DNA of 64,000 bases from Chlorops oryzae (lineage: Eukaryota; Arthropoda; Insecta; Diptera; Chloropidae), in the NCBI GenBank assembly GCA_020466095.1, contig CM035809.1, forward strand, positions 1,858,798 to 1,922,797, read 5' to 3'. Within the stretch, counting starts at the first letter, position 1. Every line of letters starts with the position of its first letter. The notes under the pieces were generated by a model that saw only the letters and a program-made list of their open reading frames with translations, did no database searches and was not told the origin of the DNA. Positions 47,678 through 57,988 of this stretch are shown here, in pieces. Position numbers and translations under genes: made by a program.

Positions 47678-49871
47678 CACAGTGTCGCGACTCCATACAT
47701 TTCTTGGCCAAAAATAGAAGAAATTTGGTTGGAGTATTACTATAGCCTAAATTAAGAAATTTTGAGAAAATCATAGAATTTCGCCAACTGCCACGCCCAC
47801 CTCCCATATAAAGTGATTTTCTAATTTCCACAGTTTTAAAGTTAGAAAGCTTAAACTTAGTACACAGATTATGTACAGGAAAAAAATGTAGACCCCAAAA
47901 TATTTTTTTGGTGTCACGCCCCCTTCAGAAACTACGCCCCTTCAAAGTGCGCACTTTTATGGTGCACTTGTTTATATAGAATTTTTTTTAGCTAATTAAA
48001 AAATAAAGAAACTTTTTATGGATTTCAACACTTAAAATATATTTTTATCACAATGCAAAAAAAATTTTAGGTCTACACGACGACTTACGATAATTGCAAT
48101 GCAGTGAAAATGCATGAAAATTCAACAAAACAATTGTACCGCTTTCGCCCGTACGCTCATTCAATAATCACTGCTGTTCCAAAATTATTGAATGTTTGAG
48201 TGTTAATTCTTCTTGAAATTTGGCATGGACATTTCTTTTGATGAGATTAAGAAATTTTCAAAATTCCCCTTTAACCCTCTACCCACTCCACAGAATTTTT
48301 TTTTTTTTCGAATCATGCTACTTTTAATCGTAGAATTATTTAATATGTGTGTTTTGTATTTAATACATAAAACGAATAAAATAAAATAAAATGAAAAATT
48401 GTACAAAATTATTTTTGTTAAATGTCGTCGGAATCGGAAGCACAACAGTCTGATGTCCAATATGTCAATTGAGTCCAATATGCTTTGAGCTGTTCTCACT
48501 AATAATGCTTGTAAGGGTACCTCTGCAGACACCTCGGACAAAATAATTGGTTTTGGTAGCAAACGCTCCATTTCATTGTGCAATGAATAGTAGCTTGGAA
48601 GGCAATCTTTGTTCACGGAATTCATTACGAATCGTAAAATATTATATTTACGGACAGAAAGTTGAAGGTCAAAGTATAAGGCCAACGATCGTGCAACTGA
48701 CAAGCGATTTACCATATGTTCTTGCCTATTGATTCTTTCAGCCGCAGCCAGAATTTCCCCTGAAGAAGAAACTTTTATTAAGTCTCCTACTTTTCTACGT
48801 TTCGATCTTTCAGCAGAGTCTTCATACGATTTTCGTGGCCTTCCTTTGCTAATACTCGGATGTACTCTTTTGCATGTAGCCAAAAACAATTTCATTAAGA
48901 TCAAACAAAAACAAAGTTGCACAAAGCTCACCTCGTCATTATATGTCTGTAACTTGTCACTTTGTTGTTGTTGTTGTTGTTGTTGATTCATCTGATTATT
49001 AGATGTCTATAATTGAAATTAAAATAAACTATGTTTATTTTAAATCTAATATTAAAAACTCCTGTACTTACTGCCTCACTAATTTTAAAATCGATGGAGG
49101 AATTTAACCAATTCGCATTGGTTTCTTCGAATGCAGTTTTCCTCCTACCGCTTTGATGCCACATTTTTTGAATTTTGGATCCAAACCAGCTTAATTTTGT
49201 TTTCAAATCTTCTTCATCTAAATCAGCAAAATAAGTTTATTTAACAAAACTTATCATATCGTTTTGTTTTGCTCCCCATTTTCCGCTTTAGAAGAGAGCC
49301 ACACACTATAGAGTTCCCTTCTAGCAACGGAGATCACTATAATAAAATCGACATAACAAAAAAACCCGCAGGAAAAAGCAAATCATATTACATACTTATG
49401 TTTATATCACTTTGGGGTATATAAAACAAAAAAACACTTTGCGGTTTGAGGGGTCGTTTTTTTATTTTTAATTTTTAAAATTTATTTTGCTTTTTATCGC
49501 TTCTTTTTATAAATTCCTTATTTTGATGTAACGGAAAATAACATATGTTACAAATATAAACAATAAATTAAATGTCACTTAAAGCATAAAGCTTATGTTA
49601 TAATTTGGCATATAAATAATTAAGGTGCTACTACTTTCAACAAAATTATAGCACTCCAAATATTAGCTATTTTTAAAAGTTTCGCTAACAGAATCGAACA
49701 AATTTCGCTTAGTTTAACTTTAAAAGCGTGCTGCGCTTAAACGGCTTAACATATTAAGAAAATTTTTGTTGATTACTCTTAGTATAAATATTGACTACTC
49801 ATAACAGTAAAAATTTTTAAGCATTTCCAATCTTCATTTTTGGCATTTTTGGCCGCGCTCGCGACACTGTG
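47678..49871 (-). mobile_element. Transib element 2 (23-left, 12-right) with decayed transposase gene
   Basis: Perfect 5-bp duplication TGTCG (47673-47677, 49872-49876). The left end is CACAGTG, 23-nt spacer, CCAAAAATA. The right end read inward is CACAGTG, 12-nt spacer, CCAAAAATG. Both heptamers and the core of both nonamers match vertebrate recombination signals (CACAGTG; ACAAAAACC). A multi-exon transposase-like remnant lies on the minus strand inside. Confidence 0.87.
48203..49206 (-). pseudogene. N-terminal fragment of a Transib-like transposase gene
   Basis: Exon 1 (49206-49072; LSWFGSKIQKMWHQSGRRK and FEETNANWL) ends at a GTAAGT donor. A 65-nt intron follows, and exon 2 starts at 49006 in phase 0, with a polyglutamine run coded by (CAA)n at about 48984-48962. 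The frame then reads GRPRKSYEDSAERSKRRKVGDL and later LPSYYSLHNEMERLLPK and VPLQALL before becoming AT-rich and unconserved (below about 48420). These blocks recall, from memory, the N-terminal region of Transib/RAG1-like transposases of arthropods and cnidarians. The catalytic Asp/Glu core is absent, so the copy cannot move itself. A GTGAGC at 48931 could be another donor, but no acceptor in the right phase was found. Confidence 0.6.
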
Positions 49872-49876
49872 TGTCG

Positions 49877-50464
49877 TCTCTTGAATCGCAGTAGATGAAA
49901 TTAAAGAAAATATTATATGATCCTTATAAGCCATTAAGTGCACAGTTTTTAGGGACGTGCTAAATCGATCGTTATGAATAAGAGCCCAATGAAAATATTG
50001 ACAACTCTTGACATGTTTGACTGAGATTTCGCACCTTTGCTACTAAATCGGTACAAATCAAAATTTCGCATTTCTGGAAGAATCATTCATTCTCATTTGA
50101 AACTAGTAAAAATCAATTCTTTTTCTAAACTTATATTATCCTTAATTGACTACTGCATCCGTCCATATAAGCATACGCTTTCTAGGTGTTGGGTTTCTTG
50201 CAGAAAAATGAAGTAAAAAAAAAAAAAAAATTTATTAAACAATTTTTGAATTGTGGCGATTTAGGAGCAAGGGTTCGATATAGTCTTCCCTGAGATTTCT
50301 TCGCGAATATTATAAAATGAAAGAAAAAAAAAGGGGATAAGACCATTTCCAGGATGAACTAACCAGACCTGGCTTACACCATTTCCTATTTTCTCGAAAT
50401 CATGAAATGTTTATTTTTTTGTTGACTTTTTTAAAACTACAAAATTTTTTACTGTATTCACTCT
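49877..50464. other. unassigned noncoding sequence
   Basis: Nothing recognised. Confidence 0.35.
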
Positions 50465-51208
50465 TTAAGGGGGTCTTCTCATTGAGCAACTTTTTTTTCG
50501 ACTTTTTTTTTTTTGCATTTATTTATAGCTTGGGTAGTTGTAAATATGCCCCTAAAAGGATTTTTTGAAATTCGAAATAGTTTAGAGGATATTGCCTTCT
50601 TTGTCGAGCAAGATCTGCGCTAAAACGAGTAATTTTTGCGTTGCTTCAAACTTTAAACGCGTTTATCTCGAAACCACGTTTTTCGAACTGGCGGCCATGA
50701 TATCTCCAGTTCAACTGAACCGATTTTCATGAAACAAAGTGGAATCGACGCAGAATTGTCACCATTCTCGGGTGAACCTCGGCCATAATTTTAAAAAAAT
50801 TTTTACTATTTTTTTTTTACACTAAACTACAAAAAAAAAAGCCCGAAATTGAAATTTTTTTTTGAATGGTCGCCATTTTGTAAAAAAAAAATCACAAAAT
50901 TAAGCTTGAGGTTCACCCGAGAATTACATCTATACTGATTATACCCCCGTTTTTTTTTCCATTTCGGACGCTCCGGAGACCCAGAATCGTGGCCGCCGTG
51001 ACGGCACCTTTTTTTTCACCACCAACTTTGAAGTCTCATTACTTTTTGAACAGCCCACGTATCGAGGCAAAAAAATTTTTTTTATTTACTTCTATTCTTT
51101 TGTAATACAATAAATAAAAAAAGTTTTCAATTTTTCTTTGCGTTTTCAAATAAGAATTTTTTTAAAAAGGGTCAAAAAAACGGGTTTTCAATGAGAAGAC
51201 CCCCTTAA
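50465..51208 (+). mobile_element. TTAA-flanked piggyBac-like MITE, copy 3
   Basis: TTAA (50465-50468) + GGGGGTCTTCTCATTGAG, and CAATGAGAAGACCCCC + TTAA (51205-51208). 744 bp, nearly identical to copy 2 apart from homopolymer lengths. Confidence 0.82.
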
Positions 51209-51733
51209 GCATTTTAATATCCCATACAACAATCTGACAAAGGTAATTTTTTTCTTAAAATCAAAGCTTGAAAATATTGTTTTCTCTTGAAGCCGACACA
51301 ATTTAAAAACCTTTAAGCCAACCTGAATATACCTTTGCCAAATATTTAAGTCCATAATCAAACTTCATCATTCATAGCACAAATTTGAATAGCACGATTG
51401 CATGAGATGCTCAACGTGAGAAGGAGATACGGAAATTAAATCTTACTGGACAAGAGCTTGTCCAGGTGATTTACGTACGTTCTTTGGAAATTAATGACAG
51501 AGATTTCTTATGCTGACTCACAATGAAGTGAAATGTGCCGCATGAAAGTGCTTTGCTTTCCAGATGGAGATCTTCAATTGGAGAGAGAAAAAAATGAATT
51601 TAAAAACTTTAAGAAATTTAATAAATACGGCTTTAAAGGAAAATAGAGTGACAATTTGATTTTTATCAATTTTAGATTGAAATGCCTCACTTGGTTACCA
51701 AAATACTTCGGCTCTATGTGCTATTAGTCCTAC
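51209..51733. other. sequence downstream of the putative minus-strand exons
   Basis: No further exon of the gene at 51734-51975 could be identified. Confidence 0.3.
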
Positions 51734-51975
51734 CTGATATCGAGTCAAAATACTCATAGCCAAAGAATGTTGTTGCACTTTTTGTAACCTGATACATCTC
51801 AAGTGCAGCACTGGGATTGGTGTAGTCAAACAACCTACCAACTATACGACACCTGAACAGGCAGACATGCAGACTGTGAGATAGATTTTGGTGATTTTTT
51901 AGAATTATAGACGTACCTATAGCAACTAGGATGAAGTAGATGATGATAATTGCGAGGTTGTTGCACACTTTAGTT
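51734..51975 (-). CDS. two putative exons of an unrecognised membrane protein gene
   Basis: Exon A (51975-51917, after TTTACATAG) encodes TKVCNNLAIIIIYFILVAI, a likely membrane span. It ends in phase 1 at a GTACGT donor. A 75-nt intron ends at GTCGTATAG. Exon B (51841-51734, 108 nt, phase 1 at both ends) encodes VGRLFDYTNPSAALEMYQ and then VTKSATTFFGYEYFDSIS, and ends at a GTAGGA donor. The better-looking acceptor CTGTTCAG eight bases earlier would bring an immediate stop. Codon use and splice sites look gene-like, but flanking exons were not found and the family is unknown. It could be part of a larger gene antisense to Teh1, or a relic. Confidence 0.4.
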
Positions 51976-52084
51976 CTATGTAAATCTTATAAAGCAACAT
52001 TGTTTGCTGGACTTGAATAACTAGACACGCTTTATCTTGAAGGTTTTTTTAAGGAATTTTTTCAAATTGTTAATTCACCAAGGC

Positions 52085-52200
52085 CCGATTTCACTAAGCT
52101 ATTTAAATAAAACTTAAATGAAAATTTACTTTTTTTGTATGAAATTTGACAATTCGTTTCATTTAAGTTTCATTTAAATGGCTTGGATAAATCAAGCTGA
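52085..52200. mobile_element. small palindromic MITE
   Basis: GATTTCACTAAGCTATTTAA pairs with the mirrored right end (GATTTATCCAAGCCATTTAA). AAACTTAAATGAAA follows on both arms. Similar in style to the Harbinger-like ends at 28064 (CCAATTTCACC). Confidence 0.5.
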
Positions 52201-54534
52201 AATTTTTTTTTACTAGTACGATTAAATAACATGAAGCTTCGCTTACGCTTACGCTTACGAAATGGGAAATTTTTCGGAATCGGAAATGAGCTGTCAAAAT
52301 TTGTATGGAAAAAATTTTACGAAGCATAAAAAAAGCAAAATTTTTCGTAAAACAGTTCTTGACTGATCTACACAGTCTATCGAGCTTGAGAAACCTAAAA
52401 AGTAAGGTGAAGTAGATTAACGCCATAATTCGAAAGTGGAAATATTTTTTATATGAATAAACATAAATTTTGCGAAGCGCCTACAAAGGGTCGTTCATTC
52501 AACGTCGCAAAATTTGGGATCTTAAATTTTACGAAGACATTTCGCGAGCCTGCACGAGCCCGCTAATATGTCATGCATGACTCGATCTAGATATACATGA
52601 AGGAACTTTTTAATGGATTGGTAAACTAAAGAAATCTTTAAGACACAAGCTTAAAAACTGCTTTTAAATGTCCAATTCCAGTTTATCAGACAGAATGAAC
52701 ACTTTAATATCACTGTGCTAGTTCAAAAAATCGACAAACTGCTTTCATATCTAGAAAAAATAACTAAAACACGCTGAATACAAAAATGATATTGAATTTT
52801 GGGACTGGCTCAGTTAATGGAGATTTTCGCGTTTGAAGCTGGATCCCTAAAGTATGCAAGCATAATTTTGTTTTTATTTAAAACATTTTACTTGCTCCAG
52901 AATGCGAGATTTGAGCTTCAGAACTCTCAGTTGCTGGTCATTTGCTTTCCCACTACACCGTCTTGTCAAAAAACATCATATCTCTTAAAGTTCCGTTTGA
53001 AAATATACAGGGTGTTCCGAAAACTTTTGTAAGAAATCAAACCATCGATAGGTCGAGTCAAGAGAAACTTTTTTGTTTTCAGACAAAACTCTCTTAGTGG
53101 TACCGTTTACGAGCTATAGCACTTCAAAAAAAACTTAAATCGTTGTGCGATGAATTTTGGTTTCCTTTGAAAATTTGTTGCACCATCTCAGTCAAATAGC
53201 AAATCCGGTAACGTAAAAACTCTCTTGATCTGAAATCGCAGTTTGGCAATTCAAATTTTCAATCTTGATTGGAAAGGAATTCGATTACTGCACTTGACTG
53301 AGAGTTGACTTCATATTAAGTTCACTGCCAGTGCCTGTGTGTGGTTGTGTGCGTTAGGTATGCGTTTCGGTGAATTTGTGCTGACGAATTTGCACCTGAA
53401 ATGAACGTCATTAAGTTTGTGCGCGGCGAAATTTAGCACGTCTTGCTACGGCTAACCACAATCGGTTATCTTTCAAGCTGGATTTGAAAGCCAGAAAATC
53501 GAATTTCGATTCAGTTTCAGGCGATTGTGAAATTGAATTTTCCATCAAGATATTGCATTTTCTCCACTAAAAGATTTTCTTCGAGCAAGTTAGTTATGCT
53601 CTTCTGGCCTTTTAATGGCAACATTCTCAATTAATTGTGGCAATTTTCCATAGGTATTTAATGTTTACACTCGAGCTTCCAAAAAATATTCATTCCATAC
53701 TCAGATTTTACGTAGCCGAAAGCCTTAGAGCACATCTAGAGCATATGCGCCTCCATCATGACTAGTTAGCTCTTGGCCATTGAAAATCAACAATGCAATA
53801 TAAAATATTTGTTCTAATCCCATCAAAATGTTTATTTAAAACCAAATTTGATGGATCTCATGTGTGAACGGCAGACTATGAGATAATCTACTCCTATTTT
53901 ATAATCGAATTTATGCCAATATTTATAAAATATTCAAATCGATTCTACATAATATTTCTGCGGTTGGAGATAATTTTGCTTTTGTATTTTATTCATAAAA
54001 TTTGTTTTCAAAAATTTCCGAATTTCATTGAAGTTTTTAATTAAATCTTGGAAAAATAAACTTTTCAAAAATTTTCTTATCAAGACCATTATTTTGTTAT
54101 TTTATTTTAACCTTTTCTTACTTCGTATATACGATGTGACTTGCCATTGTTTCCTTTAAGCTGACTTTTCATAAAATCATCAAAATAGAGGAATTTTGAT
54201 AAGAAGGGTGTGACTGGCATTATGTTACGACTTCTTCGCGGCGAGCTCGAATTCGAAATCGTGACGGAGTCACCTTTTTACACGACTCGTATTTTTATCG
54301 AATTATTTATCGTTCGTGCGCGACTCGTATTTTGCTATCGTTTTGCTATCGCGCTTTATTCAAATTTTTTATCATTATCGATTCGCCTTTTTGTCGAATT
54401 TTCTATTATATTATATTCGATTAGCAAAAAAAATTTTTTAATTTTTATATTTAATGTAAAATTCAAATAAGAGTCTTATTATAAGACTATATTCGGTAAA
54501 AAAAAAAAAGATAAACAAACGATTATAATGCTGG
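52201..54534. other. unassigned noncoding sequence with a transposon-end relic
   Basis: TATACAGGGTGTTCCGAAAA at 53009 on is a common terminal sequence of insect DNA transposons. No partner end was found. GCTTACGCTTACGCTTACG (about 52240-52258) is a short tandem hexamer. No gene. Confidence 0.35.
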
Positions 54535-54623
54535 TAACCACCGCTTTTGAATCCACCGGCTCTGTGATTTGAACACCGAACCTCTCGATTTCTAGTCAAT
54601 TTTCAAGTCTGCTTACCCATTAC

Positions 54624-55664
54624 CAGACCTGGGGGTAGTGAACTATATTTTCAGCCCCACTAGTTCTTTAATGAGTGAAACTTTAAAATATTCGGTTCCA
54701 CTAATTCGTAGTGAATTTGAAATCTCTTCCACTATATTCAGTAGTAAAATATTGAATGTAAGAAAATTTACACTAAATTCTCTGTAGTGGAAGTGAAAAT
54801 GTTTCTGACTTAAGCTTTTACTAGTGGCTGTAAGAATATCCCCACTAAATTAAAAAAAAAAATTTTTTTATATTTTTTCCAAATCAAATTTTGTTGTTGA
54901 AAAATTAGTGGCTAACAAAATATCTCCACTAAATAAGAAAAAAATATATTTTGAATATATTAAACACACATTCAATCACGAGTTTGAAAAAGAATGAAAC
55001 TGGCAACGGGCATGCCAGAATACACTGGCACTATGACAATCATTCACACATGGCTGGCAGGAAATGTTAAATATTCGATGTGCTGCTGGTGTTTCTGTTG
55101 GCACCTTTAAATGATTTGCAGATAGATTGTATTTTATAATATTAATTCAAAAAACAAAATTAATTCAAATTATTAGCCTTCATTAAAACTAATCTTTCAA
55201 AATTTTCATCGCTCAAACTTTTTCTGCAAGGAGCGTCCACCATCCCGGCAAAAGAAAATAAGCGTTCCACAGGGGCAGAAGACGGCAGCGGGGTATTGTA
55301 TTTGTGGAATGCATCTTTAATAATGGGATAACTTCGGAGGGAGTTCAGATAATAAAGATACAAAATTCAAAACTTAAAATAATTTTGTGGAACAGTTTGA
55401 TTTTCCACTAGTTATTTAAATTTTGAGTGGAAAAAAATGTTTAAGCACTAATTTTATTTTAGTGGAAATTTTTCAACTTCACTACCACTAGGCTTGTAGT
55501 TGAAGTTTTGTTTCACTACCACTAAAAATAATAGTGGAACTGACACGTCGGGTTTCTTGCACTCAATTTTTTTTTATTAAAACCCACTAGCTCCACTACC
55601 ACTAGATTGGGATTTAGTTAAAAATGTGAATCACTAAAAATTTAGTGCACTACCCCCAGGTCTG
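54624..55664 (-). mobile_element. hAT element, 1041 bp, internally deleted
   Basis: Perfect 17-bp inverted ends CAGACCTGGGGGTAGTG are flanked by a perfect 8-bp duplication CCCATTAC (54616-54623, 55665-55672). ACTAGTG/CACTAAA-type motifs recur in the interior. It keeps only the C-terminus of the transposase. Confidence 0.92.
55160..55363 (-). pseudogene. hAT transposase C-terminal dimerisation domain fragment
   Basis: The 67-residue peptide includes YPIIKDAFHKYNTPLPSSAP, VERLFSFAG and KSLSDENFERLVLMKAN, the classic hAT dimerisation (hATC) block, in which the SS-x-x-VERLFS signature precedes the LS-x-x-NFE-x-L motif. It starts without a true ATG-led N-terminus and lacks the catalytic domain and zinc finger. 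It lies inside the element on the strand expected for its 3' end. Confidence 0.85.
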
Positions 55665-55879
55665 CCCATTACGCCGTCTTCGCCGAATTGAAATGAATGA
55701 CTTTTTTCGTTTATAAATTTAGCTTGATTCTATATTTACCTCGAATGCCTTGCGATTTGGAAACAAATTAACAAAACTACTTTCGAGAATTAAAGTTTCG
55801 TACCCACTAAACACAAATATTTTAAAGAATTCAAATCGATTTCGAAACGCGGAAGGCAATTATCGCGATATCGCGCTTT

Positions 55880-57260
55880 TATCGTATTTTGCGTTCGATT
55901 CGAATTCGATTCGAAGAGAAAATGCGATAATAATTCGAACCGTTTGCAACGAGCTCGCTTTTTTATCGTGGAATTCATAAGAGTCTGGCCGACTACGGCA
56001 CCCTGAAAGGGATTTTGAAGTTTTGTTGATATTTTGAAAAGTCCTTGAGGGCTCCCTGAAAAATTTCCCCAATTCAAAATGGCCCCAAACTGAAAATGAA
56101 ACAAGTAAGGGTGTTATAGTCAGGCAAGCCTGACAATAGAATACCCGACATAGACACACATCTTCAAATAATTTTTAATATCAGGAGTTGTTTAAGGCCA
56201 TAGGGGCCCCATAAACCGACTTCATTTTAATTTTTTTAAGCAAACCGCCCCTTTGCCACGCCCACATTTCCAATTTTTCAGAATTCTAATAGGAGGCTTA
56301 AATATACGCGCAAATTCTAAGATTCATTGAAATATTTGGAAAAAGTCAGACTTTGGGGCAGTTTTCGGATTTTTGTGACAGACCCTAGTACTGGAGGTAC
56401 CCTTAATAATGGACCGATCCAGAAAATTTTTGGACAGGATGTTTATGGTTACAAAGGAAGTATAAGTGCCAATTTTCAAGTCCCATAGGCGTTTCGGGAG
56501 AAGGAGACAATTTTCGAAAAACGCCCTTCTGCCACGCCCATTTTTCTGATTTTTGTAAATCACATTAATTGGCCTAAAATATATTCAAATGCCAAATTTC
56601 ATCAAAATATCTTGAAAAACTCAGGTTTTAGAGCAGTTTTTGTGATTTTCATAACAGACCCTAGTACTGGAGGTACCCCTAAAAATCGTCCGATCGGGTC
56701 CATTCTCGAACTTGTTCTTACTCATGTCCCCGTGAGCACGCATACAAAATTTTGTCAAGATAGCTCAACTCCTTCGATAAGATAACTGTATACAGACAGA
56801 CAGACAGACGGACATGTCTAAATCGAATCTCCTGGTGACGCTGATCATTTCTATATACATTTTGTATAGTCTATCTCGACTGGTTCTGGCTGTTACACAC
56901 AACCCAACAAACGCAATATACCCTCGACACAGAGCGTGTCGGGTATAAAAAGGCCCCTAAATTTTGTATTGAAAACAACAACACGAATTTAATGGGAAAT
57001 TTTTTTTTTTGGGTCATTTTGGAATTTTGCAAAATTTATGTTACATTTGGGGCCTTTTTTTCATTTTTTGATTTGGTGTAGTTTTTCATAATGCCTTTTT
57101 GAATTTTCAGTTTGGGACCATTTTGCATTGGGGCCATTTTTCAGGGAGCCCTCAAGGACTTTTCAAAATATCAACAAAACTTCAAAATCCCTTTCGAATT
57201 CGTTTAATGCGATTCGGGCTCTACGAATTCGATTCGAATTCGATTCGAACTCGTTATCGT
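55880..57260. repeat. inverted repeat with TTCGATTCGAATTCGA cores, interrupted by an INE-1-like element
   Basis: About 105 bp at 55993-56097 is mirrored at 57103-57207 (AGGGATTTTGAAGTTTTGTT, AAGTCCTTGAGGGCTCCCTG). Outside both arms lie palindromes of TTCGATTCGAATTCGATT (about 55895 and 57228). The centre was filled by the element below. Confidence 0.7.
56103..56949 (-). mobile_element. INE-1/DINE-1-like (Helentron-related) element
   Basis: Read on the minus strand, it begins TATACCCGACACGC...GGGTATAT with TGTAACAGCCAGAACC, then a GTCCGTCTGTCTGTCTG tract and GCCACGCCC-type blocks. It ends with a short stem-loop (TCAGGCTTGCCTGA) followed by CTTACTTG. This order is that of INE-1/DINE-1 elements of flies. 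No coding. Confidence 0.72.
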
Positions 57261-57755
57261 TTTTGTGTTTATTTGGGTATTGCAGGCCGGGGATAGAAGT
57301 TCCAATATTGGACAAAATATGAATTTATTAGAAAGATTTATTATCCATGATTCCTATACGAAAAGTTGCATAATTTATCCTTGTTTCAAATTCATTGAAA
57401 TAGTCATATATTTTTGCTGTGGTTATTTATCTGTCGCAAGCCGGAATGGAACAATGCGCCTCAGTTGAAGTGAGTTCTTCCGCTGTCAACTCCAGTCATT
57501 AATAATGTAATTTCACTCAGAGTTGTGCATAAATTAAAGATGTTATATTTGGCTGACACAAGTAATCAAAATGTTGATTGAAATAGACCCAAAAGTTCAA
57601 GGCCAAAAATATTTACTCATTCGATGTTGATGTGCCACTAATCAATTACTAGCGGGTGTTGCATGCCGACACACATTCACTGGATTCACACATATTACTA
57701 GCGCTTCTCTTCGAGCATCTATGTGGATCGGTATATCCCAACCCGGTACTTGTAA
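57261..57755. other. unassigned noncoding sequence
   Basis: Nothing recognised. Confidence 0.35.
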
Positions 57756-57976
57756 CGACGCACAGTGGGGAAGCCTCATACATTTCTTGGAAAAAAGTAG
57801 AAGGAGTAGTCCAATGAAAGTAAAAATTGGCACACTTGGTTTTATGAATGTAACTAAGAAAAAAATTTAAAAAAATTGTTAGAGTTGGTCAACCCCTAGG
57901 GGTACCTCTCATAGACCCATAGCTATAGCTTTGTATGGTAGCTACCTCAAAAAGTCAACTGATTCAAACAAAACTC

Positions 57977-57988
57977 AGTCAGAATGTT
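57977..57988. repeat. target-site duplication, left copy (jockey-clade insertion)
   Basis: AGTCAGAATGTT, repeated at 61114-61125. The last TT may belong to the poly(T) tract. Confidence 0.85.

Larger units (their letters stand above)
54556..55688 (-). repeat. tRNA-like SINE split by a hAT element
   Basis: The minus-strand head runs from 55688-55673 and then continues at 54623-54556. A box near GGCGTAATGGGTAAGC, B box near GGTTCGGTGTTCAAATC. The hAT duplication CCCATTAC comes from inside the head. Confidence 0.6.

Noticed and set aside
53009..53140. ACAGGGTGTTCC transposon terminus
   Set aside because: Single end only, with no partner or duplication, so no element boundaries can be given.
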